From contig NZ_MOBX01000010.1 of the NCBI RefSeq assembly GCF_003732425.1, positions 1-64,000 on the forward strand: a DNA stretch of 64,000 nucleotides, read 5' to 3'. The notes below the pieces were generated by a model that was not told the origin of the DNA, searched no databases, and saw nothing but the letters and a program-made list of their open reading frames with translations. Positions within the stretch are counted from its first letter, which is position 1. Each line of letters starts with the position of its first letter. Positions 38,183 to 47,340 of the stretch are shown one piece after another. The position numbers were made by a program, and so were the translations under genes. The stretch comes from Pseudomonas fluorescens. Lineage in GTDB: Bacteria; Pseudomonadota; Gammaproteobacteria; Pseudomonadales; Pseudomonadaceae.

Positions 38183-39087
38183 GTGTGGCGTTGTTGAGTG
38201 TCGCCGCAGTGGCGCTGGATGCGCTGTTGGGTGAACCGAAACGCTGGCATCCGCTGGTGGCGTTCGGTAATTTCGCCGGGCGCATCGAGCAACGTTTCAA
38301 CGCCGGTGGCCGAGGCTGGCGCAGCCATGGCGTCACCGCGTGGGTGATCGCGGTGCTGCCGCTGACCTTGCTCGCCACGGCGTTTTCCTGGGCGCCATAC
38401 GTGGGCTGGGTCGTCGAGATTCTCGCGCTGTATTGCGCCCTTGGCATGCGTAGCCTCGGCGAGCATGTCGCGCCGGTCGCCGCCGCGTTGCGCGCGGATG
38501 ATCTGGACGAGGCGCGCAAGCGTGTCGGCTATCTGGTCAGCCGCCAGACCGATGAACTCGACAGCACTGCCGTCGCCCGCGCCGCCACTGAGTCGGTGCT
38601 GGAAAACGGCAGCGATGCGGTGTTTGCCGCGCTGTTCTGGTTTGTCGTGGCCGGCGCACCGGGCGTGGTGCTCTACCGCTTGAGCAACACGCTGGATGCG
38701 ATGTGGGGTTATCGCAACGAACGCTTTGAGCGTTTCGGTTGGGCGGCGGCGAAAATCGACGACGTGTTGAATTACATTCCTGCGCGTCTGGTGGCGTTGA
38801 CCTACGCGCTGCTGGGCAAAACCCGACTCGCGTTGAAGTGCTGGCGCAAACAGGCGCCGAAGTGGGACAGCCCCAACGCTGGCCCGGTGATGGCTGCCGG
38901 GGCCGGTGCGCTGGGCGTGGAATTGGGTGGGCCGGCGATCTATCACGGTGAGCTTCACGACCGTCCTCAGCTCGGCGAAGGCGCAGCGGCTGACGCAGAT
39001 TCCATCGATCGCGGCTGGCAATTGGTCCAGCGCGGGGTATGGTTATGGCTGCTGATTCTTTGCGTGGGGGCTGAGTTCTATGCTTGA
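38179..39087 (+). CDS. cbiB: Adenosylcobinamide-phosphate synthase (CbiB/CobD type)
   Basis: Membrane enzyme joining adenosylcobyric acid with (R)-1-amino-2-propanol phosphate to make the aminopropanol side arm. The 302 residues have several helices and the family marks [19 protein letters not shown] near the N-terminus and [21 protein letters not shown] near the C-terminus. The name cobD is used for this gene in P. aeruginosa. ATG 38179 overlaps the bluB stop (ATGA). Confidence 0.94.
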   Translation: MSVALLSVAAVALDALLGEPKRWHPLVAFGNFAGRIEQRFNAGGRGWRSHGVTAWVIAVLPLTLLATAFSWAPYVGWVVEILALYCALGMRSLGEHVAPVAAALRADDLDEARKRVGYLVSRQTDELDSTAVARAATESVLENGSDAVFAALFWFVVAGAPGVVLYRLSNTLDAMWGYRNERFERFGWAAAKIDDVLNYIPARLVALTYALLGKTRLALKCWRKQAPKWDSPNAGPVMAAGAGALGVELGGPAIYHGELHDRPQLGEGAAADADSIDRGWQLVQRGVWLWLLILCVGAEFYA

Positions 39088-40072
39088 GCACGGTGGCCGG
39101 CTGCGCAAGGCGGCACTCGATTACAACATCGCCGAAGCGGATTGGCTCGACCTGTCCAGCGGCCTCGCGCCTTGGCCGTTCCCGATCCCGGAAATCCCGC
39201 TGCGCGCCTGGGCGCGCCTGCCGGAAGCCGATGACGGTCTGGAGCAAGCCGCGTGCGATTACTACGGCGCTGTGCAAGTGCTGCCGGTGGCCGGTTCGCA
39301 GATGGCCATTCAGTTGCTGCCGCGTTTGCGCCGGGCCGGCAAGGTCGGCGTGTTGTCCCCGTGTTATGCCGAACATGCTGAGGCATGGCGGCGCAGCGGC
39401 TATATCGTGCGCGAAGTGCTGGAGCAGGAAGTCGACTTCTTTCTCGACAGCCTCGACGTGCTGGTGGTGGTCAATCCGAACAACCCGACCGGCCTGAGCC
39501 TGACCCCGGCACGATTGCTTGACTGGCACGCGCGGCTTACCCGGCGCGGTGGCTGGCTGGTGGTCGATGAGGCCTTTATGGACAACACGCCGCAGTTGAG
39601 CCTGGCACCCCATGCGCATCAAGTCGGGCTGATTGTGTTGCGCTCGTTCGGCAAGTTTTTCGGTCTGGCCGGGGTGCGTCTGGGCTTTGTCCTGGCCGAG
39701 CGCAAGTTGCTCAAACTACTCGCCGAACAGGTCGGGCCATGGGCGGTGAGCGGGCCAACCCGAGTGCTGGGCCAAGCGTGTCTGCAAGACACCGAAGGGC
39801 ACACCCGCCAACGGATTCGCAGCGATGAAGCCAGTGAGCGACTGGCGGCATTGTTGGAGCGATACGGTTTCAAACCGCAGGGCGGTTGCGCGCTGTTCCA
39901 GTGGCTGATCACCGAGCATGCCGAAACGCTGCATGAGTTCATGGCCCGTCGCGGCATCCTCCTGCGGCTCTTCACCGACAACAGCAGTCTGCGTTTTGGC
40001 CTGCCCGCCGATGCGGCTGAAGAGGCGCGTCTCGAACAGGCTTTGATCGCCTTCACCAAGGACCACCCATGA
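39080..40072 (+). CDS. cobD: Threonine-phosphate decarboxylase (PLP-dependent)
   Basis: Makes (R)-1-amino-2-propanol O-2-phosphate from L-threonine phosphate for the cbiB step. The fold-type I aminotransferase-like protein has 330 residues. The PLP lysine is Lys192 in [15 protein letters not shown], and NPNNPTG (about 133-139) is the cofactor-site motif. It is called cobC in P. aeruginosa; that name also belongs to the phosphatase below, so I use the Salmonella name. It overlaps cbiB by 8 nt and cobQ by 4 nt (ATGA). Confidence 0.93.
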   Translation: MLEHGGRLRKAALDYNIAEADWLDLSSGLAPWPFPIPEIPLRAWARLPEADDGLEQAACDYYGAVQVLPVAGSQMAIQLLPRLRRAGKVGVLSPCYAEHAEAWRRSGYIVREVLEQEVDFFLDSLDVLVVVNPNNPTGLSLTPARLLDWHARLTRRGGWLVVDEAFMDNTPQLSLAPHAHQVGLIVLRSFGKFFGLAGVRLGFVLAERKLLKLLAEQVGPWAVSGPTRVLGQACLQDTEGHTRQRIRSDEASERLAALLERYGFKPQGGCALFQWLITEHAETLHEFMARRGILLRLFTDNSSLRFGLPADAAEEARLEQALIAFTKDHP

Positions 40073-41520
40073 CCACCCTGATGGTGCAAGGCACCACTTC
40101 CGACGCCGGCAAAAGCACACTGGTGACGGCACTGTGCCGCTGGGCGACTCGTCAGGGCGTGGCGGTCGTACCGTTCAAACCGCAGAACATGGCGCTCAAC
40201 AGTGCCGTGACCGCTGATGGCGGTGAAATTGGCCGCGCGCAAGCGGTGCAGGCGCAAGCTGCGAAGCTTGAACCACACACCGACATGAACCCGGTGCTGC
40301 TCAAGCCGAACAGCGACACTGGCGCGCAAGTGATCATCCATGGCCGTGCCGTCACCACGATGAACGCGGTTGCCTATCACGACTACAAAGCCATCGCGAT
40401 GCAAGCCGTGCTGGCCTCTCATCAACGACTCAGCGCCGCGTATCCGCTGGTGATGGTCGAAGGTGCGGGTTCACCCGCCGAGATCAATCTGCGTGCCGGC
40501 GATATCGCCAACATGGGCTTCGCCGAGGCGGTGGATTGCCCGGTCTTGCTGATTGCCGACATCAATCGCGGTGGGGTTTTTGCCCATCTGGTCGGCACGC
40601 TGGAGTTGCTGGCGCCGAGTGAACAGGCGCGGGTCAAAGGCTTCATCATCAACCGTTTTCGCGGCGACATCGCCTTGTTGCAACCGGGCCTCGACTGGCT
40701 CGAACAGCGCACCGGCAAACCGGTGGTGGGTGTGTTGCCCTACGTGATGGATCTGCATCTGGAGGCCGAGGACGGCATCGATCAGCGCCAGACCGACAAG
40801 GCCGAACGAGTGCTGAAAGTGGTGGTGCCGGTGCTGCCGCGCATCAGCAACCACACCGACTTCGATCCGCTGCGCCTGCATCCGCAGGTTGATCTGCAAT
40901 TCGTCGGCCCGGGGCAGGCGATCCCGGCGGCCGATCTGATCATCCTGCCGGGCTCGAAAAGCGTGCGCAGTGATCTGGCTTATTTACGTGCCAATGGCTG
41001 GGATGCCGCGATCAATCGGCATCTGCGTTACGGCGGTAAAGTGCTGGGGATTTGCGGAGGTCTGCAGATGCTCGGTGAGCAGGTGCATGACCCGCTTGGC
41101 CTCGAAGGTGCGCCGGGCACGAGTGCCGGTTTGGGCTTGCTGGCGTTCGACACCACGCTTGAAGCCGAGAAGCAGTTGCGCAATGTGCGTGGACGGCTGG
41201 CGCTGGAAGATGCCGAAGTCAGTGGCTATGAAATTCATGCGGGCGTGACCACGGGAGCGGCGCTGGAGAACGCAGCGGTGCATCTTGATGACGGTCGTTG
41301 CGACGGTGCGCAGAGTGCTGACGGGCAGGTGTTTGGCACCTATCTGCATGGCTTGTTCGAATCGCCGGCGGCGAGTGCGGCGTTGCTGCGCTGGGCCGGG
41401 TTGAGCGATGTGCAGGCGGTGGATTATCACGGCTTGCGCGAGCGCGATATCGAGCGCTTGGCGGATCTGGTGGAAAAGCATCTGGATACCGGCTTATTGC
41501 GTCAGCTCTGTGGGATTTGA
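40069..41520 (+). CDS. cobQ: Cobyric acid synthase
   Basis: Amidates side chains b, d, e and g of adenosylcobyrinate diamide using glutamine and ATP. The 483 residues hold an N-terminal P-loop domain ([11 protein letters not shown]) and a C-terminal glutaminase-like domain with Cys329 in [12 protein letters not shown]. The start ATG overlaps the cobD stop. A 149-nt gap with a REP pair then separates it from cobU, the only larger gap in the operon. Confidence 0.97.
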   Translation: MTTLMVQGTTSDAGKSTLVTALCRWATRQGVAVVPFKPQNMALNSAVTADGGEIGRAQAVQAQAAKLEPHTDMNPVLLKPNSDTGAQVIIHGRAVTTMNAVAYHDYKAIAMQAVLASHQRLSAAYPLVMVEGAGSPAEINLRAGDIANMGFAEAVDCPVLLIADINRGGVFAHLVGTLELLAPSEQARVKGFIINRFRGDIALLQPGLDWLEQRTGKPVVGVLPYVMDLHLEAEDGIDQRQTDKAERVLKVVVPVLPRISNHTDFDPLRLHPQVDLQFVGPGQAIPAADLIILPGSKSVRSDLAYLRANGWDAAINRHLRYGGKVLGICGGLQMLGEQVHDPLGLEGAPGTSAGLGLLAFDTTLEAEKQLRNVRGRLALEDAEVSGYEIHAGVTTGAALENAAVHLDDGRCDGAQSADGQVFGTYLHGLFESPAASAALLRWAGLSDVQAVDYHGLRERDIERLADLVEKHLDTGLLRQLCGI

Positions 41521-41537
41521 GGTGGCTGTATGGGCCT

Positions 41538-41630
41538 CTTCGCGAGCAGGCTCGCTCCCACAGTGAATGCGGTTAGCCATAAAATTTGAGCACCACTCAT
41601 AACCCTGTGGGAGCCAGCCTGCTCGCGAAG
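41538..41630. repeat. REP pair between cobQ and cobU
   Basis: CTTCGCGAGCAGGCTCGCTC and TGTGGGAGCCAGCCTGCTCG, inverted, ~45 nt apart. The second unit has a C for G change. It lies within the operon yet does not interrupt a gene. Confidence 0.9.
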
Positions 41631-41669
41631 GCGGCGGCCGCCTCACTAGACATTTTCCTGGATGAACCC

Positions 41670-42191
41670 ATGCTCCAACTGATCCTCGGCGGCGCCCGCT
41701 CCGGCAAAAGTCGCTTGGCGGAAAAGCTCGCCAGCGATAGCGGTCTGGCCGTGACCTACATCGCCACCAGCCAACCCCTCGATGGTGAGATGAGCGACCG
41801 CGTCGCCCATCACCGCGCGCGCCGTCCCGCCGAATGGGCACTCATCGAAGAACCACTGGAACTGGCGCGCGTCCTGCGCGAATCCGCCAGCGCCGAGCGT
41901 TGCCTGCTGGTCGATTGCCTGACCCTGTGGCTGACCAACTTGCTGATGCTCGATGACGCCGAACGCCTCGCCGCCGAGCGCGAAGCCTTGCTCGACTGCC
42001 TGGCGTCCTTGCCGGGTGAAATCATTTTTGTCAGCAACGAGACCGGAATGGGTGTCGTGCCGCTGGGCGAATTGACTCGCCGCTACGTCGATGAAGCCGG
42101 TTGGCTGCATCAAGCTCTGGCTGAGCGCTGTCAGCGTGTCGTGCTGACTGTCGCCGGCCTGCCCCTGACTTTGAAAGGACCTGCGTTATGA
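41670..42191 (+). CDS. cobU: Adenosylcobinamide kinase / adenosylcobinamide-phosphate guanylyltransferase
   Basis: Bifunctional enzyme (CobP in P. denitrificans) that phosphorylates adenosylcobinamide and adds GMP. At 173 residues it is of family size, with the P-loop [12 protein letters not shown] at residues 7-18 and the [14 protein letters not shown] motif. I use ATG 41670 ([14 protein letters not shown]); an in-frame ATG at 41586 would read through the REP repeat and lacks conservation. The stop overlaps cobT by 4 nt. Confidence 0.95.
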   Translation: MLQLILGGARSGKSRLAEKLASDSGLAVTYIATSQPLDGEMSDRVAHHRARRPAEWALIEEPLELARVLRESASAERCLLVDCLTLWLTNLLMLDDAERLAAEREALLDCLASLPGEIIFVSNETGMGVVPLGELTRRYVDEAGWLHQALAERCQRVVLTVAGLPLTLKGPAL

Positions 42192-43243
42192 CTCAAACCT
42201 GGTGGCTGAACCCGTGCAAACCGGTCGATCTCAACGTCGTTGAACAAGCGACGGCACGGCAACAGCAACTGACCAAACCGGCGGGTTCGCTGGGGCGTCT
42301 GGAATCGGTCGCAGTGCAACTGGCGGGTCTGCAAGGTCAGGTCAAACCGACGCTGGCGCAGGTCTGGATCGCGATTTTTGCCGGCGATCACGGCGTGGTC
42401 GCTGAAGGTGTTTCGGCATTCCCGCAGGAAGTCACCGGGCAGATGCTGCTCAACTTTGTCAGCGGTGGCGCGGCGATCAGCGTGCTGGCGCGGCAGCTCG
42501 GTGCGCAGCTGGAAGTGGTTGATCTGGGCACGGTGAATCCAGTGCTGAACCTTGCAGGTGTGCGCCACTTGAACATCGGCCCGGGCACGGCCAACTTCGT
42601 GCAGGGCGCGGCGATGACTCAGGCTCAAGGCGAGCTGGCATTGCAGGCCGGTCGCGACAGTCTGTTGCGGGCGAAGGCCACAGGCGCGCAGTTGTTCATC
42701 GGTGGCGAAATGGGCATCGGTAACACCACCGCCGCGAGCGCCTTGGCCTGTGCCTTGCTCGATTGCCCGGTGGCGCATCTGACGGGCCCCGGTACTGGAT
42801 TGAATGCCGAAGGCGTCAGCCATAAAGCGCAAGTGATCGAGCGCGCATTGGCGTTGCACGCCGCGCAGCGCGGTGATGCCTTGCAGACCCTGTTCAATCT
42901 CGGTGGTTTTGAAATCGCTGCGCTGGTCGGCGCGTATCTGGCGGCGGCTCAAGAAGGCCTTGCAGTGCTGGTCGACGGTTTTATCTGCACGGTCGCTGCG
43001 CTGGTTGCGGTGCGCTTGAATCCGGACTGCCGCGAGTGGTTGCTGTTCGGTCACCGGGGCGCCGAGCCGGGCCATCGCCATGTGCTGGAAACGCTGAAGG
43101 CTGAGCCGTTGCTCGAACTCGGTCTGCGTCTGGGCGAGGGCAGTGGCGCCGCGTTGGCGGTGCCGCTGTTGCGTCTGGCTTGCGATCTGCACGGGCAGAT
43201 GGCGACGTTCGCCGAAGCGGCGGTGGCGGATCGTCCGGCATGA
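42188..43243 (+). CDS. cobT: Nicotinate-nucleotide--dimethylbenzimidazole phosphoribosyltransferase
   Basis: Makes alpha-ribazole phosphate from nicotinate mononucleotide and the DMB produced by BluB. The 351 residues carry [10 protein letters not shown] near the N-terminus, [24 protein letters not shown] (substrate-binding segment), and [15 protein letters not shown] plus [11 protein letters not shown] in the middle. It is the gene called cobU in P. denitrificans nomenclature. It overlaps both neighbours with ATGA. Confidence 0.96.
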   Translation: MTQTWWLNPCKPVDLNVVEQATARQQQLTKPAGSLGRLESVAVQLAGLQGQVKPTLAQVWIAIFAGDHGVVAEGVSAFPQEVTGQMLLNFVSGGAAISVLARQLGAQLEVVDLGTVNPVLNLAGVRHLNIGPGTANFVQGAAMTQAQGELALQAGRDSLLRAKATGAQLFIGGEMGIGNTTAASALACALLDCPVAHLTGPGTGLNAEGVSHKAQVIERALALHAAQRGDALQTLFNLGGFEIAALVGAYLAAAQEGLAVLVDGFICTVAALVAVRLNPDCREWLLFGHRGAEPGHRHVLETLKAEPLLELGLRLGEGSGAALAVPLLRLACDLHGQMATFAEAAVADRPA

Positions 43244-43815
43244 CCTTGCATCTGGACCTGCTGCGCCACGGTGAGACGGAGTTGGGCGGTGGCCTGCGCG
43301 GCAGCCTTGACGATGCACTGACCGAACAGGGTTGGGCGCAGATGCGTGCGGCGGTGGTCGAGGGTGGGCCGTGGCAGCGGATTGTCAGTTCGCCGTTGCA
43401 GCGTTGTGCACGCTTCGCCGCCGAACTGGGCGAACAGCTGAATCTTCCGGTGCAACTGGACAAGAATCTGCAGGAGCTGCATTTCGGCGCATGGGAGGGG
43501 CAGAGCGCAGCGGCGTTGATGGAAACGGATGCCGAGGCCTTGGGGCTGTTCTGGGCTGATCCGTATTCGTTCACGCCGCCGCAGGGTGAGCCGGTCAGCG
43601 AGTTTTCCGCTCGGGTGTTGGCAGCGGTTGCACGCCTGCACCGCGCCTATGTCGGTGAGCGGGTGTTGCTGATCAGTCACGGCGGTGTGATGCGCTTGTT
43701 GTTGGCGCAGGCGCGAGGGTTGCCGCGTGAGCAACTGCTCAATGTCGAAGTCGCTCACGGCGCGTTGTTTGCGCTGACGATCCAGGCTGATGGTTCGCTC
43801 AAGGAAGGTCACTGA
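43240..43815 (+). CDS. cobC: Alpha-ribazole phosphatase-type histidine phosphatase
   Basis: Predicted to dephosphorylate alpha-ribazole-5'-phosphate. It belongs to the phosphoglycerate-mutase-like histidine phosphatase family, 191 residues. The phosphorylated histidine is His10 in [13 protein letters not shown], and the second histidine is in [16 protein letters not shown] 43240 overlaps the cobT stop; a longer frame starting at 43180 lies inside cobT. cobS begins 1 nt after its stop. Confidence 0.92.
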   Translation: MTLHLDLLRHGETELGGGLRGSLDDALTEQGWAQMRAAVVEGGPWQRIVSSPLQRCARFAAELGEQLNLPVQLDKNLQELHFGAWEGQSAAALMETDAEALGLFWADPYSFTPPQGEPVSEFSARVLAAVARLHRAYVGERVLLISHGGVMRLLLAQARGLPREQLLNVEVAHGALFALTIQADGSLKEGH

Positions 43816-43816
43816 C

Positions 43817-44548
43817 ATGTTGCCGCTGTGGATCGCCCTGCAATTTCTCAGCAGCCTGCCGATTCGTTTGCCGGGAATGCCTGAGCCGGAACAGTTGGGG
43901 CGGTCGCTGCTGTTTTATCCGCTGGTGGGGTTGCTGTTCGGCGTCATTCTTTGGGCGCTGAATCTGGCGTTGGCGGGGGCGCCGTTGCTGCTGCATGCGG
44001 CGTTGCTGCTGACGGTGTGGGTGTTGCTCAGCGGGGCACTTCACCTGGATGGTCTGGCCGACAGCGCCGATGCCTGGCTCGGCGGTTTTGGTGATCGCGA
44101 GCGTACGCTGACGATCATGAAAGACCCGCGCAGCGGGCCGATTGCGGTAGTGACGCTGGTGTTGGTGTTGCTACTCAAGTTTGCGGCATTGCTGGCTTTG
44201 ATTGAGCAAGGGCACGGGCTGGCGTTGATCATCGTGCCGCTGCTCGGGCGGGCGGCGCTGTTGGGGTTGTTTCTGACCACGCCGTATGTGCGTGCGGGTG
44301 GGTTGGGGCAGGCGTTGGCGGATCATTTGCCGCGCAAGGCCGGGTGGTGGGTGTTGGGCGGTAGTGCGCTGGCCTGCTTGCTGATCGCCGGATTTGGCGC
44401 AGTTGTTGCGTTGGTGATTTCGGTTGTTGTGTTTGTCTGGTTGCGGCAGGTAATGATGCGGCGGTTGGGCGGAACGACCGGCGATACGGCGGGGGCGTTG
44501 CTGGAATTGCTGGAGATGGTGGTGTTGGCTGGATTGGTTTTGGTCTGA
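43817..44548 (+). CDS. cobS: Adenosylcobinamide-GDP ribazoletransferase (cobalamin synthase)
   Basis: Inner-membrane enzyme (CobV in P. denitrificans) that joins adenosylcobinamide-GDP and alpha-ribazole to complete the corrinoid. The 243 residues are nearly all hydrophobic with about six helices. The signature GALHLDGLADSADAWLGGFGDRERTLTIMKDPRSG holds the acidic metal-binding residues. ATG 43817 follows AAGGAAGG by 8 nt. It is the last gene of the operon, followed by a REP pair. Confidence 0.95.
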   Translation: MLPLWIALQFLSSLPIRLPGMPEPEQLGRSLLFYPLVGLLFGVILWALNLALAGAPLLLHAALLLTVWVLLSGALHLDGLADSADAWLGGFGDRERTLTIMKDPRSGPIAVVTLVLVLLLKFAALLALIEQGHGLALIIVPLLGRAALLGLFLTTPYVRAGGLGQALADHLPRKAGWWVLGGSALACLLIAGFGAVVALVISVVVFVWLRQVMMRRLGGTTGDTAGALLELLEMVVLAGLVLV

Positions 44549-44574
44549 CAGTTTTGGATTGTCTGTGCTGGCCT

Positions 44575-44643
44575 CTTCGCGAGCAGGCTCGCTCCCACAG
44601 GGGATCGTATTGCAAATGTGGGAGCGAGCCTGCTCGCGAAAGC
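44575..44643. repeat. REP pair after cobS
   Basis: CTTCGCGAGCAGGCTCGCTC and TGTGGGAGCGAGCCTGCTCG, inverted, with a short ~20-nt middle. It may protect the 3' end of the cob mRNA. Confidence 0.92.
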
Positions 44644-44690
44644 GGTTTGTCAGAGGCAGTACAAATGTTATGGGTAAACTCATCTGTAAC

Positions 44691-44721
44691 TTGATTTAAC
44701 ACAGTCACGGGTATATACACG
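44691..44721 (+). promoter_or_regulatory. marR promoter with overlapping operator half
   Basis: TTGATT (44691-44696) and TATACA (44714-44719) lie 17 nt apart. GGGTATATACAC at 44709-44720 differs by one base from the palindrome before the MFS gene and covers the -10. The predicted start point is about 44726, the A of the marR ATG. Confidence 0.6.
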
Positions 44722-44725
44722 CATC

Positions 44726-45130
44726 ATGCTTCCTTCTCAGTGTTTGTGCACCAACCTGCGTCGCGCCGCTCGTGGCGTCAGCAGGCATTACGACGGCGCT
44801 CTCGACGGCTTCGGGATCAACGTTGCCCAGTATTCTTTGCTGTGCAATCTGCAGCGTCTGGATCAGCCGAGCATTTCCGAACTGGCCGAAGCCATGGGCC
44901 TGGACCGCAGCACCCTCGGGCGCAATCTGCGGGTATTGGAAGGCGAGGGGCTGGTGGCGCTTGCCGAAGGCGAGGACATGCGCAACCGCATCGTCAAACT
45001 CACCGAGACCGGCGTGCAACGCCTGGCAGCGGCACTGCCGGCCTGGGAAGCGGCGCAGCAGCGGTTGATCGACCGACTGGGCGCCGAGAAGCGTGAAACC
45101 TTGCTCAGATTGCTGGATGAACTGGCCTGA
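44726..45130 (+). CDS. MarR family transcriptional regulator
   Basis: Winged-helix regulator of 134 residues. The DNA-binding part contains LDQPSISELAEAMGLDRSTLGRNLRVLEGEGLV, and the wing follows with EDMRNRIVKLTETG. ATG 44726 has no ribosome site, and the promoter -10 lies only 6 nt upstream, so the mRNA is probably leaderless. Two copies of GGGTATATAC(C/A)C (one here, one before the MFS gene) are the probable binding sites, giving autorepression and control of the transporter. The ligand is unknown. Confidence 0.93.
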   Translation: MLPSQCLCTNLRRAARGVSRHYDGALDGFGINVAQYSLLCNLQRLDQPSISELAEAMGLDRSTLGRNLRVLEGEGLVALAEGEDMRNRIVKLTETGVQRLAAALPAWEAAQQRLIDRLGAEKRETLLRLLDELA

Positions 45131-45152
45131 GGCCGGTTTTTTCCAAACTCAA

Positions 45153-45168
45153 GCGGGTATATACCCGC
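45153..45168 (+). promoter_or_regulatory. Perfect 16-bp operator before the MFS gene
   Basis: GCGGGTATATACCCGC is fully palindromic and shares the GGGTATATAC core with the site over the marR -10. It lies between marR and the MFS gene, 15 nt before the MFS start codon. Its centre could also serve as a -10 (TATATA). Confidence 0.75.
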
Positions 45169-45183
45169 AAGCGGAGAATAACA

Positions 45184-46392
45184 ATGACATCGATGTGGCG
45201 TACGTGCGGTTGGGTGTTGCTGGGGAGTGCGCTGATCCTGGCGTTGTCATTGGGCGTGCGGCACGGCTTCGGGTTGTTTCTGTCACCGATGAGCGCGCAG
45301 TTTGGCTGGGGGCGCGAGGTGTTTGCCTTCGCCATTGCCTTGCAGAACCTGATCTGGGGCTTGGCGCAGCCGTTCACCGGGGCACTCGCTGACCGCTTCG
45401 GTGCAGCCAAAGTGGTGCTGATCGGCGGCGTGCTGTATGCGCTGGGCCTGGTGTGCATGGGCTTGTCCGATTCGGCGGTGACGCTGTCGCTGAGCGCCGG
45501 TCTGCTGATCGGTATCGGTCTGTCCGGCACCTCGTTCTCGGTGATCCTCGGCGTCGTCGGCCGCGCGGTGCCGCCGGAGAAACGCAGCATGGGCATGGGC
45601 ATTGCCAGCGCCGCCGGCTCTTTCGGCCAATTCGCCATGTTGCCGGGCACCCTCGGCTTGATTGGCTGGCTCGGCTGGTCGGCGGCGCTGTTGGTCTTGG
45701 GCTTGCTGGTGGCGCTAATCGTGCCGCTGGTGAGCATGCTCAAGGACAAGCCGCTGCCGGTGCTTGGCCATGAACAAACCCTGTCCGAAGCGCTGCGCGA
45801 AGCCTGCTCGCATTCCGGGTTCTGGCTGCTGGCGTTTGGCTTTTTCGTCTGCGGTTTTCAGGTGGTGTTCATCGGTGTGCACCTGCCGGCCTATCTGGTC
45901 GATCAGCATCTGCCGGCCAGTGTCGGTACCACAGTGCTGGCGTTGATCGGGCTGTTCAATATCTTTGGCACCTACACCGCCGGCTGGCTTGGCGGGCGCA
46001 TGTCCAAGCCACGCTTGCTGACGGGCTTGTACCTGTTGCGCGCGGTGGTGATCGTGCTGTTCCTGTGGCTGCCGGTGACGACTACGTCGGCGTACCTGTT
46101 TGGCATGGCCATGGGCTTCCTGTGGCTGTCGACGGTGCCGTTGACCAACGGTACGGTGGCGACCTTGTTCGGGGTGCGAAACCTGTCCATGCTCGGGGGC
46201 ATCGTGTTCCTCTTCCATCAGTTGGGATCGTTCCTCGGCGGCTGGCTGGGCGGGGTGGTGTATGACCGAACCGGGAGTTATGACTTGATCTGGCAAGTGG
46301 CAGTTCTGCTGAGCCTGTTGGCGGCCGCGCTGAACTGGCCGGTGCGCGAGCGACCGGTCGCACGTCTGCAAGCCGCAGCGAGCGCCGCATGA
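45184..46392 (+). CDS. MFS transporter (MarR-linked)
   Basis: Twelve-helix major facilitator of 402 residues. The motif GALADRFGAAKVVLIGG between TM2 and TM3 is the family A-motif. The protein has an extended C-terminal half with SKPRLLTGLYLLRAVVIVLF. The substrate is unknown; the gene order (MarR, MFS, then glutathione peroxidase) matches PA1285-PA1287 in P. aeruginosa as I recall it. GGAG precedes the ATG. The downstream 40-codon gene overlaps its stop by 4 nt. Confidence 0.92.
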   Translation: MTSMWRTCGWVLLGSALILALSLGVRHGFGLFLSPMSAQFGWGREVFAFAIALQNLIWGLAQPFTGALADRFGAAKVVLIGGVLYALGLVCMGLSDSAVTLSLSAGLLIGIGLSGTSFSVILGVVGRAVPPEKRSMGMGIASAAGSFGQFAMLPGTLGLIGWLGWSAALLVLGLLVALIVPLVSMLKDKPLPVLGHEQTLSEALREACSHSGFWLLAFGFFVCGFQVVFIGVHLPAYLVDQHLPASVGTTVLALIGLFNIFGTYTAGWLGGRMSKPRLLTGLYLLRAVVIVLFLWLPVTTTSAYLFGMAMGFLWLSTVPLTNGTVATLFGVRNLSMLGGIVFLFHQLGSFLGGWLGGVVYDRTGSYDLIWQVAVLLSLLAAALNWPVRERPVARLQAAASAA

Positions 46393-46511
46393 GTGGGCTC
46401 TGGCCACGATTGGCCATCACTGCACTCGGCGCGGCTGTGCTGGCGCTGGTGTGGTGGGGCTGGCAGCAGGGCGGCCTGGCCTTGATGCAGTTGGGCATGA
46501 GCATTTGCTAG
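46389..46511 (+). CDS. 40-residue single-helix membrane protein (small gene)
   Basis: The frame reads MSGLWPRLAITALGAAVLAL, then VWWGWQQGGLALMQLGMSIC, and stops at TAG. It overlaps the MFS stop by ATGA, a coupling signal used throughout this region. It has one strong transmembrane helix (about residues 7-24), a Trp pair and a short tail with a C-terminal cysteine. No ribosome site is visible, so it depends on the MFS translation. It could be a subunit, regulator or stabiliser of the transporter. I know no family, and the case rests on coupling and composition. Confidence 0.6.
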   Translation: MSGLWPRLAITALGAAVLALVWWGWQQGGLALMQLGMSIC

Positions 46512-46566
46512 AAGCGGGCATGACGAGTAACGTCGAATTCTGAACGACTGCTCAAGGATGCTCGAC

Positions 46567-47127
46567 ATGCTGATGCGCTGGTGTGCTGTTCCCGCGTTGC
46601 TGATGGCGTTGACTGGCCTGGCTCAGGCCGCCGACTGTCCCGAATTGCTGCAAGGCTCGCTACCCAAGTTGCGAGCCAAGGAATCCATCGATCTGTGCAA
46701 GCAGTACGCCGACAAACCGTTGGTGGTGGTTAATACCGCGAGCTTCTGCGGGTTCGCGCCACAGTTTGAAGGCCTGGAGGCACTGCATAAGCGTTATGAA
46801 GGGCAGGGGCTGGAAATGCTTGGCGTGCCCTCTAACGACTTCAAGCAGGAGTCCAAGGACAGCGCCGAGACCGCCAAGGTCTGCTACGCCAACTACGGCG
46901 TGACGTTCAATATGACCGAGCCGCAAAAGGTTCGTGGTGATGACGCTACGCATCTGTTTCAGGTGCTGGCTGCACAGAGCAGTGCGCCGAAGTGGAATTT
47001 CTACAAATACGTGGTCGATCGCCAGGGCAAGGTTGTCGCCAACTTCTCCAGCCTGACCAAGCCGGATGATCCTGAGTTTATCGCCGCGATCGAGAAGGCT
47101 ATTGCCTCGAAACCGCTGAAACCCTGA
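46567..47127 (+). CDS. Exported glutathione peroxidase
   Basis: Thioredoxin-fold peroxidase, 186 residues, with a signal peptide [21 protein letters not shown], so it works in the periplasm. [18 protein letters not shown] holds the peroxidatic Cys, in a non-selenocysteine form. [15 protein letters not shown] carries the conserved Trp-Asn-Phe region. The start at ATG 46567 gives a good ribosome-site distance (AAGG at 46554-46557, 9 nt); ATG 46558 is too close. Because periplasm lacks glutathione in bulk, thioredoxin-like donors are the likelier reductants. Confidence 0.9.
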   Translation: MLMRWCAVPALLMALTGLAQAADCPELLQGSLPKLRAKESIDLCKQYADKPLVVVNTASFCGFAPQFEGLEALHKRYEGQGLEMLGVPSNDFKQESKDSAETAKVCYANYGVTFNMTEPQKVRGDDATHLFQVLAAQSSAPKWNFYKYVVDRQGKVVANFSSLTKPDDPEFIAAIEKAIASKPLKP

Positions 47128-47141
47128 TGCGCTGAACTTTT

Positions 47142-47231
47142 TGTGGGAGCGAGCCTGCTCGCGAAAGCGGTCTGCCAGTCGACATGTGTATTGATCGATA
47201 CACCGCCTTCGCGAGCAGGCTCGCTCCCACA
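47142..47231. repeat. REP pair between gpx and fadL
   Basis: TGTGGGAGCGAGCCTGCTCG and its inverted partner TTCGCGAGCAGGCTCGCTCC flank ~40 nt between convergent genes. Confidence 0.92.
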
Positions 47232-47271
47232 TGGGAATTGTGTTGTGGTGGTGAGCAAACTCAAGGCAATA

Positions 47272-47309
47272 AAAAGCCCCGCTTTCTGCAAAGAGAGCGG
47301 GGCTTTTTT
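47272..47309. terminator. Bidirectional terminator after fadL
   Basis: AAAAGCCCCGCT and AGCGGGGCTTTT form a 12-bp stem around a 12-nt loop, with A- and T-tracts at both ends. It can end the fadL transcript from the right and the gpx transcript from the left. Confidence 0.9.
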
Positions 47310-47340
47310 GTGGGCGAGGGGTTAGCCTCGCCGTGCAGCA

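Noticed and set aside
41586-41669. Longer start for cobU
   Set aside because: The extra 28 residues are translated REP sequence, and the family begins at [14 protein letters not shown].
15316-47231. Spaced inverted repeats as a CRISPR array
   Set aside because: The units are inverted pairs scattered between genes, not direct repeats with uniform spacers.
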